This document shows positions 31,601-41,646 of a stretch of DNA of 64,000 nucleotides, in pieces. Where the stretch lies: assembly GCA_002102555.1 (NCBI GenBank), contig MCFL01000058.1, positions 62,001-126,000 of the forward strand, written 5' to 3'. The position numbers were made by a program, and so were the translations under genes. How positions within the stretch are numbered: the stretch's first letter is position 1; the number at the start of each line of letters is the position of its first letter. This stretch comes from Catenaria anguillulae PL171. Its lineage: Eukaryota > Blastocladiomycota > Blastocladiomycetes > Blastocladiales > Catenariaceae. Below the pieces are notes generated by a model. The model was given only the letters and a program-made list of their open reading frames with translations. It was not told the origin of the DNA and did no database searches.

Positions 31601-34065
31601 CCTTGTCCAACAACAGCCATACACTTCGCCCATCCAGCTCTGGCGTCGAGTCATTTTCCCTCAATAGCCCGCTCGGTGTTGCTGACGACATTGAACCACT
31701 CGAATTCCAGCTCGGCCAAGAGCTCTCTCAAGTGCGCAGGCTCATTGATGAGCTCGTTCGCCATCCCATAATGGCCCTTCACGTTGCTGTTCGACAAGTG
31801 TGCCAGACATACCGCACCGAATTCACAATCTGGCACAAGGACATGACATCGCGGCTGGCTCAACTGGAATCCTCGTCCGTGTTTCGTGCCAGCAATCAAC
31901 TCTCAACTCAAGCTTATGCGCATGAGCGTCGTGGAAAGGCACTGCACCAGCAGTTTACTCAGAAGCTCTTGTCGATTCAGGCGGCCAAGCTGGCAATTCG
32001 CAAGCAACGCAAGGAGCGCGAGCAGCAGCTGGTCGAGTTTGCGGGACAATGGAGGAGCGCTGTTGAGCTGGCCGAAGGGCTGCTTCACGTTTACATTCAG
32101 CGCATCACCAATGGCCATGTGCCCGACCAGTACACAAATCAGGCGATTGGAAAGCAGAAGCGGTTGATCGAAAAACTCGTTAACGAAGGATCCAGCGAAG
32201 TGGAAAAGACATTGGGCCCGCTGACGAACCAGTGGAATGAAACTGCAACTCAGTTGGCGCTGCTGGCGGCAAATCAAAACGCCGACGACTTGCGACCATA
32301 CACACCTGATCCCATCTTTAACTCTAATGGCGCCATAGGCGCGGACGGCCTCTACAACCCTGCCGTCGTTGCTGCCATGACGCCCGAGTCGCGAGTCAGC
32401 GCCATCGCGGGCATTGAAGGCAAATCGGCCGAGGTTTCAGTACAAGTGCGGGACGGCGTGCTTCGCATCACCAAGCTCAAGCATCGGTTGCAAGAGGCCG
32501 CAAAGAGTGCGACAGCCGACCTTGATTCGTACTTGACCGACTTGGATATGGCCAACCGAGTGCAGACTGCCATTGTTCAATGCAAAACACGGGTTCGGTC
32601 CTTAATTGCTGCCGACCAGTCAGATCATGCAACGACCATCAGCGAGCTCAAGGCGCTTGCGGAAAAGGTGCGCGAATCGCTTGGGACTCAGGTCGCATTC
32701 GTCTCTCTCGAATCTGCGAGCAGCAACAAGGGCAAGAAAAGAGATGAGACTCCACCTCAAACAAATCAAATCGTTGAACCAGCCCAGTTCTGGGAACAAG
32801 TCGTAGGCAGTGTCGTGTTGCTGGTGAAAGCGTGGGACCTCGCATGTCAACGAGCAAGCAACATTGGCGGCAGTGGATCAACGACTCCCCCGGCACCGAG
32901 CGGATTTGGGGCTGATGGGAACACTGGCATTCCATCCTGGGCCACATTTCTCGCATCGATGACCGACCCGAACGCAAATACGAGCACGGCGGCAGTTAAG
33001 AACCGGATCAGTGCCAACACCAAGCGTCGCGGGTTCGGCCTTCTCAGCAAGGGCAAAAAGAGCCCAACATCGCTCTCCGCTTCTGGCTCACCGAGCTCTT
33101 CTCGCTCGGGTTCTCGTCTCAATCTCTTTGCCAACCCGACTCCGCTCCCCGACATGTGGATACAGCAGCTCACCGCAGATCTGACCAAGATTCCATTCAC
33201 GGTCACGCCACGCCGGAACTGGTTCGGTCTTCAGCGCACCTGGGTTATGATTGACAACTTGATTACTGCCAATTGGTCATGGACTGTCGAATGCGAATCT
33301 CGCCAACTGGTTGCCGAGCACCAATCTCGATGCGCGAACGAAATGCACCACTGGCTCCAGCACCAACTTCCGTCTCTTGCCAATGACCTCATTGCCCACG
33401 TGTCGCAACAAGTCAGCAAGTGGATTGTTCGCGATTGGGCGTTTTGGACCGACAAGTGGGCTCAAGTTGCCCGTGAACGGTTGGGCAACGACGCGACAAG
33501 GCGCGATTACTGGGACACCAAAGTGCGCCGGTGGCGCCCAGAGCCAACGACAACGGCCGATGAGACCATGGGTACGGCGGCAGAGTGGACGGCGAGGGCC
33601 GACGCTGAAAACAAGACGTGGGTGAGCAGCACCATTGACAGACTCTCTGCAGAGGTCCGCGAGGATGCGGCAAGCATTCGCCGGCAGCACGCACAGCTGA
33701 TTGCGTATCTCGTCATGGTATCGAGTCCATTGACATATACATCGCCGAGCGCTGCGGCAGCCACGCTTGTGGATGTATGCGAGTGGCTACAGAAGCAAGT
33801 TCCCAGCGGCGATTTGGCAGACTATGAGCAGGTGCTTACGGGAATGCAAAAGTGTGCGGCGTCAGTTCAAGTTTGTGCAGACACGGAGCCGGCAAACAAT
33901 GCCGCGCTGCAAGTTCGGATGCTGATTGAGAAGGTGGGTGAGGTGGGTAAAGCGAGGGTGCAGTCGGTCAGTGCTCAAGTGGATACAGCCAAGGCAACCC
34001 TGGATCGATGGTGGGCTGGGTGGACGAGCGGGCTCGAGGTTGTTGTGCAGCTGTCCCTCTCTTGA
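28665..34065 (+). CDS. Large coiled-coil protein, possibly flagellar (CCDC180-like?)
   Basis: Two exons, 28665-31005 and 31067-34065, give 1,779 residues. The first ~230 residues are Ala/Pro/Lys-rich and disordered. After that the protein is mostly helical with heptad-like spacing and regularly placed Trp (WRELLAWEDGQADMLRHNF, MWWSREKIDRHMVVLRELV, WSAVEL-type segments). Ser-rich linkers lie around 31300-31660 and 33040-33120, and there is no transmembrane helix. The overall plan (very long, helical, H.W..EL-like start) recalls ciliary/flagellar coiled-coil proteins such as CCDC180, but I cannot prove homology by eye. The intron has a good CTAAT branch site and TTGGCAG acceptor. The canonical donor GTAAGT at 31002 leads out of frame, so GTGGGC at 31006 (junction codon ATG) is needed, or one base is miscalled. 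The gene converges on the ZSWIM2-like gene, 79 bases apart. Confidence 0.7.
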
Positions 34066-34144
34066 ATCACCACGCACAATAGATAATGGTATATTCAAAT
34101 GGGCAGACTGACATTAGCACAGGAAAGGTAACTGGAGTGCTGCT

Positions 34145-36605
34145 TCAAACGCAAAGGCGCGGAGGATGGTTCTGCTGCATCATTGTCTTGCGATCTTGCC
34201 GGCTCGATCCTTGCATGGGAGTTCCAGCAAGAGACAAGTCGCCGCTTTCCGATATTTGGCTGGACCTTGTCCTGGCCGAAGAAGTGGTCGAGGCTGTGGC
34301 GCTCAACGGCGGCAGGCTCAGTCGTGAAGCAGAAGACTTGACAGCTCGACCACCCCGAATGATACTTCCACTACCAACCGCAGCTACCATTCCCGACGAG
34401 CCATAACTCGTGGCTGCATTTGAGTCGGGTGCATGGTCCGCCTGCCCAATAGACGACACGACCAAAAGCGAGGAAAAGAGCGCGGGCAGCGTGGAATGCG
34501 TGCGTGAATCCTCTGCGGGAACAGCTCGATGCGCATCTGCAGCCGCGGCCTTGCGTGGGACGATACGTTCGTGTGGTGAGCCGGCGCCACCTTGGCCATT
34601 GCGGCGAGGCAAGGAATCAATACCCTTGCGCTTGCGCTCGGCGGCGACATATTGCAGCGTTCGCGTCCACGGGCAAGCCATATCAGGATCAATGTCAATG
34701 TCGGCGGGAATGACTGTGTACGAGTGAAGGAAGGTGGTAAGCACTCCAGCCATGGAGTAAATGAGGAGATAGTTGGGACGGACAATGTTCTTCCGAATCA
34801 TCAACGGGACAAATCACTTGCTGGTCACATTCTGGGCATTTGGTTGAGCATGTCAACAGCCAGCGATCCACACAGTCCTGTATAGTGAAAGTCAGATTCA
34901 GATTACCATGCTCGATCGGTCAGCCGCAGTTGAGAGGGCATAAATGCAAAGCGGAACGAGAACCGGACCTGATGGAACTTTGAATGCGAACAAGGCAGCT
35001 TCCTCAACACTTCACCCTCGCAAACGGCGCCAAGGCAAATGTGACAGGTTTCCGTGTGATTTGATCCCAGCAATGCTCGTACCCGATCCATGCCCTTGAC
35101 TCGCATCAGTGGGAACATGCCGACAACGTGGAGTCGCGAGTATCCCTTGATGACTTTAGTTGAATCCAGGTCGAGCAGACTCTGGTAATCTTGGTCTGAT
35201 AAATCCCGCGATTGGAGCTCTTGGATCACTCGCTCTGGCAGCTGAGGTTTGACGTCTGGTATGTAGGATACGCGGATCATTTGCGTCAGCGCAAGCTTGC
35301 GTGGGCGGTCATCAATTGACGATACTTAGAAGAAAAAAAATGAGCAACGCACAGCGTTTGGCAAACGTCCAGAATGACGCCTTGGGATTGTCTTTAAATT
35401 GAAACGGATGCTCCGGGTGGAGAGTTTCGTCTTGGAAGCAATCGCTGCAGAGGGAGTATTCCTGCAGGTTGGATTCGTCAATACAGAGGATCCAGATTGA
35501 GTAACATGTTGATTGAGTGGCCGGCAGCAACATGGAATCTGTGCGCACATCTGGACAAGTCGAGCATCGATACCTCCGACCACGAATTGGCTTGGTGCAA
35601 GAGCGACAGTGGACGCCAACATGAAGCGGTGGAAGTTGGCGCTTTCGGTTGTTCTGGCGAGATTTGCGAAGCGTTTCTGTTCGCTTGACTTGGGTCCATT
35701 CCTTGTCCAGTTCTTCGAGCTCTTCCAAGCTGGCAAAATCAGAGCGACAAAGCTGTCATGGATACAACAAAAAATTAAGTCCCTGACACCCACGCACACA
35801 TGGTCCGTGTAAAAACAACGTACAGGGCACGAAATGATGTCGCTGCCGAGCAGTTTTGATTGGTGTTCTGCGACAAGCTTCATGCAAGGTATGTGGACAT
35901 TGTTGCCACAGCTGTTCTTGCAATAGCATAGTGGAATGGTAGATGATGCAAAGGTTTCTTGACAAATGGGGCTGTACGAAAAGTAGGCAAAAATGTGTGA
36001 GATGCACTTGTGAAGATTGGAAACGGAGCAGCAACGAACCAAACATCTTCTTCTTCTATGGGCCGTTGGGCAACTCCGGCAACCTGTCTTTTGCTTTTTC
36101 CAGTGCCAGGTTGAGGACATTCCGGGGTATTGCATTTGCGGGACAGCGAGGAGCTCAACTGTTGCAGTTCGTGCTCAACCAGGCCCGTTTGGAAGAGCAA
36201 CGGCGACGACTGGTCGATGCGTAGACGTCGGTGCAAGGACCAGACGATGTGCTTGCATACACTTGCGAGCGGCTCTTCCGTCGGCGACGTGCTCGAAGCG
36301 TGCTTTCCACAATCAGAAGTGCCACGGCAAGAACACGAGTGCACTGATCCAAGCGTCACTCGAAACGTAGCGCCGTCCTGGTCGCGAAGGGTAAACTTGA
36401 GGGGTCCTGATTCATGGACAATAAAGAAGCGAGCATGAAGGCCCGCGTCGATTTCTTCTTCCCACGCCTATATTGGACAGCGGCGGGTGCAGGCAGCGTC
36501 AGTCGTCCGTCATTTGTGGTCGGTCGGGATCGTCCATTGGTCATCCTCCGGCCGACGTGCCTTTGGAAGTTTCGCAATCCATTGGCGGGCAGGTTGTTTC
36601 AACAT
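34145..36605 (-). CDS. ZSWIM2-like E3 ubiquitin ligase (SWIM, RING, ZZ, RING)
   Basis: Eight exons reconstruct a 650-residue protein, close to animal ZSWIM2 (about 630): 36605-36561, 36467-36040, 35971-35824, 35752-35549, 35461-35353, 35324-34969, 34877-34784, 34713-34145. Domains in order: FIVHESGPLKFTLRDQDG; a SWIM zinc motif (HSCSC...VCKHIVW); a first RING (VCPICQE, CYCKNSCGNNVHIPCM, CPLC); a ZZ finger (HCRSCTKPIRGRRYRCSTC, LCSDCF, HPEHPF); and a second RING-H2 (CHICLGAV, LPCSHSKFHQDCVD, CPEC). The tail is basic and Ser-rich. All phases agree across the eight exons. Two introns are odd: intron 1 begins GC (AAG|GCACGT) and intron 5 is only 28 nt (35352-35325). ZSWIM2 is a testis-enriched ligase in mammals. 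Here a role in proteolysis linked to the flagellum is plausible inference. The last two exons are less certain than the rest. Confidence 0.85.
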
Positions 36606-36933
36606 CGTTGCACGAAGATCTCGCTTCCAAGTGCATGTAGTATTTGTAACCGTCGTCACATTATTGTGCAAAACATGCACGATGACGAGTTGACGGTTGC
36701 CAGCCTTCCTCTGTCTGCATCTTGCAGGCGTGACGACGCGACAACCGTCGATCGGAGTTCGTGCATCATGAAGTCATCTTTGCGGAGGGCATCGTTGAGG
36801 ATATGAAAGTGACTCGGAAACCATTCTTGAAGCATGCAACATTAAAAAGACCCACAAGACTCGGCGCATTGGTTTCGCCTATTGGTCTATCACGTCGCAC
36901 ACACCATCAGCTCCGAATCTGATTCCGACCCAC
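36606..36933. other. Divergent promoter between ZSWIM2-like gene and VPS54
   Basis: About 330 bases shared by two divergent genes. An ATTAAAAAGA stretch at 36841-36850 lies 84 bases upstream of the VPS54 ATG and is the only TATA-like candidate. Confidence 0.4.
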
Positions 36934-39900
36934 ATGAACTTCTTTGCCGCCGCTCGCCGAACCAGCACGTCGCCTGCCGCCAACGGCGCCTCGCCCCCAT
37001 CCCATCCCCATCCCCATCAACATCGGCCGCAACGCTACCCGATCCAAATGGACATTCCACGTCTTCTCTGCGTCCATTCTCGGGCCTCGGGGCCAATCTG
37101 CTTTCGGCCATGCCACGCCCAACCACCGTTTCCGGGGGCCTCAACTATCACGTCACGAGTAGCGGCTCGTCCTCAACCAACACGTCAGATGTTCATTTGC
37201 CGCGCCCGGGGACCGTTTCTCCGACGCCTTCGGCCGATACGGCACTCGCCAGTGGGAGCGCGACATTATCTGGTGGACATTCGTCGTCTGCAGGTGCTTC
37301 CCGACCGTCCCATCGGCGTTCGCGGTCGACGGGTCTTGCTGGCCTCACAACCAATGTCACGGCGGCAGCATCCGCGCTCGTCCCACAACAGCTCATGTCG
37401 CTTTCTGGCGTCCTCAACGACCCGAAATCTCTCAAGTTTGCCAAACTCGACCTGGGCGGTGCATCTGTTCCCGTCGTCCCACTCAAGCGCGTCCGAATGG
37501 GCGATTTCGAGGCGTACATCAAGGGCATTCAGGGATACTATGACCAGTATGCGGAAAACAGGCGTGCGGGCCTTGCATCAGCAACGGCAGGTGCCCCAGC
37601 ATTGAAAGCGGCGTCGAGGAGCAAGTACATTGACCCGCGTGAGGATCCCGAGTCGCCCTCTGCATCGCTCTACTCGCTGCTTGGCATGGACAGGATCCCA
37701 GGCGGGTCTACCTCGGGTGGCAGTCGCCGCCAAAGCATCCTGCCGCCACCCAGTGGCCACCCGGGATCCTCGTCGTCGTCGTCGTCGTCATCGGATCCGC
37801 AGCAGCCCTCCGGACCTCCGCCGTTGTCGTCAGTCCCGCAGGTGTACTTCCAACCCGACTTCACGCTGGAGAACCCACGCATCTTTGACGTGATCACGGG
37901 GTCGCTCGACCTGCACGCCCTCGAGCCGGCTCTGCAAGCTCTGGCCACGCACACGGACACGGTCGAGGACCACTTGACGCGCGAAATTTCGACGCGCTCA
38001 AACTCGTTTTTCTCTGCACTCACCAACCTGACTGAATTGCATGCGGAAACGGGGCAATGCCTGGCGCAAGTGGAAACACTTCGTGCGCGATTGGCCGATC
38101 TGTCGCGTGTGCACTCAAAAAAGGCGCTCGAGACGGTCAAGCTGACACAGCGCCGGGCCAATGTGGCCAAGCTGCTCGATGCCCTTGCGGGCATTCATTC
38201 CGTGACGGACGCGGCGGCCACGGTCCAGGGTTTGTTGCAGCAGTCGGACTATGTTGCTGCTTTGCAGGTGCTGGCCGAGTCGGCGGCCGCAGTGCAAGCG
38301 ACGCGCGGGATTGCCGCGTGCCAGGTGGTGCATACGCGGTTGGCGGATATGGGCAGGACGTTGGGGCATTTGCTTGTTGCTGAGCTGGCGCAGGCATTGG
38401 TTGCACAGGTCAGAATGGCCGAGGGGATGGTGCAGAGGGCGTGGCCGCAGAGAGGTTGCAAGAGGCAAAGGCCAGAATCACGCCCTTGGTGCAGTGCTTG
38501 ATTCGCGTGGACGGATTGGGGGTTGCGTTGGCCGGGTACCAGGATAAGTTGGTTGGTGAGGTGAGGGGCATGATTCGAAAGTTGTATCCGCCCGAGTTGC
38601 TGGTCGAGACACAGCCTGGACAGCAGCTGACAGCCACCGTGTACGTCGCATCCATCCCTCGCATTTTCGTTTACGGACGCTGACCACTGTAGAATGTCGA
38701 TTCAGGCCGCCATTCATCAAGGCACTCAAAGCACTCACGCTTGAACGCTTCTTGACGCTCCTCGACTCTGTCTACCGCGGTTGCCACCACTTCTTCATCC
38801 ACCTGGTCGATCTGCACACCATTCTGTGCGACGCCATCACCGACGCCGAAAAGAACCGGATCCGCATCGGTGCCGACAAGCACCTCACGGGACATTGTTA
38901 CCAACGCCGCCCGTGCCCGGCGGCGGCGGGTTGGGCGACGAGGACGAGTTCCGGTCGTCGGCACCCGACCCGCACTTGCCGCCGCCCATGGACCCGGCGT
39001 CGTCTTCCAATACCTCGGGTGGCGTGACATATGCCAGCTTGTTGCTCGCGAGCGCTCGCGTGGTGCAAGGCGTGACAGACTTTGGCCATGTCCGATGTGC
39101 CAAACTCTTGACGGGTCGTGCTGACCAGAACGCACAGTTGTCGCTCAAAGATTTCGTGCGCCTGTACTCGACCGCCATCGACTTTGTGCACACGTCCGAC
39201 AAGCTCGTGGCCGATCTCCGAGGTGTCACGGGCGCGGCAACCACTGGCGGCGGCGGCGGCGGGCCCGTTGCACTACGGTCTGCACTCCAAGCACAAGCGC
39301 GTGCGTTTGTTGTGCACTTCCACATGGAGCGCATGAAGCAGCTGGGCATGCTCGTTGAGAACGAGGTGTGGGCACAAGCAGACGTGCTTTCGGATTTCCA
39401 GGCCATTGTGGACCGGATTGCCGATCCGGCGGGGACGGTCGATGCGCGGCGCAGGAGGCACTTGTTGGCAACGACAGCATCCAGCGGGTCCATCAATGGC
39501 GGCAGCTTGGGCGATGGATTGAACAAGGACGAGCCGCCAGCTGCTGCACCAGCGCCGGCCAAGGGTGGCCTGGCAACGGGGTCAGTAAAGTGTTGCTCAT
39601 TGGGACGCAGCAGTTTCCTGTGGCTAATGTGGTGCTCATGCTGGGCAAAATGCTTGACGAGTACTTGCAGGTTGTCGGCGCGATTCCGTCGCTGGCGACC
39701 GATGTGCACTCCAAACTGGTCGAGCTGCTCAAGACGTTCAATTCGCGGTCGTGTCAGATGATTTTGGGTGCGGGTGCCGTGGCAAGCGCAGGACTGAAGA
39801 GTATTTCCGCAAAGCATCTGGGTACTTGCACTTTTTTTGTGTTTTCCCGCGTGTCTTTATTGTTTCCACGACTGACTGCATTGAATTTGGGACAGCCATC

Positions 39901-41073
39901 ACCTCTCAATCTCTTGGTGCCGTCCTTGCACTGATTCCCTCGATCCGGACTGCCCTCGCCGACCACATGACGGAAAAGCAAGCCGTGTTCCTAGCCGAAT
40001 ATGGCAAAATCACCAAGGACTATGCCGACCACCAATCCGAAGTGTACGCCAAACTGGTGGCCATCATGGAAGAGCGCGTGACGTTTCACTCACGGTCGTT
40101 GGGCCAAGTCGACTGGGAATCGCAACCGGTGCCCATGGACGAAACCACGCTGCCGCCGCCAACACCGGCCATGGAAGCGCTCGTCAAGGAAACCTCCACG
40201 TTGCACAAGGTGCTTGCCCGGTACCTGCCCAGCGAAACGCTGCGCATGATCATGACGCGCGTGTTTTCCGCGTACAACACGCACTTGGAGCGCGAGCTGG
40301 CCAGGATCGTGGTGACGAGTGTGGCGGCAAAGAATGCCTTGTTGATTGACATTCAGTTTTTCATTCGCAAGTTGAACGCCCTCGAGGGCGTGGATGGGCC
40401 CGGGTCGCATTTGGAGGCGTGGTCAATGCCATGAAGATTACGGACAAGGCTGTTGCGGCGGCGGCTACTGCGGCGGGGGACAGCGCATGCTGGGAGGGGC
40501 AGAGGCGGCAGCTGGTGGAGCAGGTGCACACGGGTCGGATTCGTCGATTGCGAGCAGAGCAAGTGGTGCAACGGCCGTGTCGAGTGGAGTTGCCGCACAA
40601 GCCTCGCCGAGTTCGGCCACGTCGGATACCGCCGCGTCCATTCGGTCGTTTGGAGGAGGGTCCAGCGCGGCGAATCCCACGGGCTCGACCACAAAGTTTT
40701 CCGCGTCCATCTCTGGGTTTAATCTCAAGTCGTGGGCCGCCGGTGTGGGTGTACCGGCGACTGGTTCACATCCAGCATCGTCGTCGAGTGCAACAACGAC
40801 AACAACAACGACTGCAGCAGCGCCGGATCATCAGGCATGTTGCCAGGAGGGCCCAGCATCGGTGGAGGGGCGAGCGGATCTGGGGCCACGTTGGCGGGCG
40901 CCTCGTCGACAGCAGGCGCAGGAGCGTCTGGTGGGCCGCCAGGAGCGCAGGCGGCGGCGAGTGCGAGTGCGGCCGCCATGTCGGATGCGGCGCAAAAGAC
41001 CAAGCAGATTGCGAGCGATTGGATGAAGAAGATGACGTTCACCATGAAGAGCGCAGGCGGGCAGGAGCATTGA
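36934..41073 (+). CDS. VPS54: VPS54, subunit of the GARP tethering complex (frame broken by several single-base gaps)
   Basis: Tethering-complex subunit for endosome-to-trans-Golgi vesicles. Three exons: 36934-38640, 38706-39821 and 39896-41073. Recognisable blocks are VYFQPDFTLENPRIFDVITG, then in the C-terminal half ALQAQARAFVVHFHMERMKQL, LLKTFNSRSCQMILGAGAV, and KITKDYADHQSEVYAKLVAIME. These match the conserved VPS54 C-terminal region closely. Reading through requires seven single-base additions: near 37010, in GGGG at 38423-38426, within 38885-38935, in GGGG at 39578-39581, in GG at 40415, in GGGGG at 40475-40479 and in GG at 40824. With these the exons sum to 1,336 codons exactly. Most sites are G runs, so base-calling gaps are likelier than pseudogenisation. 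The extreme N-terminus and C-terminus are Ser/Ala/Pro-rich and disordered. Confidence 0.88.
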
Positions 41074-41646
41074 AGTATTTTTCGTAGGTTGATGTTCTGT
41101 TCTGAGACCCAACTCTTTATTTTGATTGATTACTTGCTCTGTCATAACCCTCTCCTTGACTTGGGCATTCCGTCCTGTCCTGTTTTCGCGCGCATGGCTG
41201 CGCCACGACTGGCGGCGTGTTTCTATGACATTCCACGAGGTTCGACAACGTCACGCGTCTGCACGAAAGAGGATCGTTTGAGGCAGAGAGAAAAGTCGAT
41301 GATCGCGAATGGAGCTTAGGTCTGCGCCTCGACGGCTTTGCAAACGTGCGCGCGAGCATCTGGCACAAGCCGTACACGTATGCCGGCGCAAGACGGAGAG
41401 GGGCAGCGTGGCCGTGGCCAGGCACGATGTGCTTGCGTTGCGGAGGTGATGGTCTCACCAACACGACCTGATGGTGGCCGTCGATGATGGCCGGCGCCGG
41501 GACGTGGTCGCAGCCAACTTGAAGCCAAGCCAAGCCGTGACGGACGGTACGGTACCATTTAGGACAGATTAGAGTGTGGGTCGAGATCCTATACTGTCCA
41601 TTCATCCCCAGTCAAGTCATTTGAAATTTGAAATTGATCGAGTCAT
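41074..41646. other. Intergenic region between VPS54 and the heat shock factor gene
   Basis: No gene. A direct repeat TTTGAAATTTGAAAT at 41621-41635 lies just upstream of the heat shock factor ATG; it does not form a canonical heat shock element. Confidence 0.45.

Noticed and set aside
31067-34065. The second half of the coiled-coil gene as a separate gene
   Set aside because: Helical, heptad-rich sequence continues across the intron, the branch site and acceptor are good, and there is no promoter-like spacing between the halves.
38870-39124. A third-frame segment (RDIVTNAARA) between two frames of VPS54
   Set aside because: It may be a few true residues between two miscalled bases, but it is too short to treat as a separate feature.
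36934-41073. Programmed ribosomal frameshifting as the explanation for the VPS54 frame changes
   Set aside because: Seven shifts, mostly at short G runs without slippery heptamers, are implausible; missing bases explain them simply.
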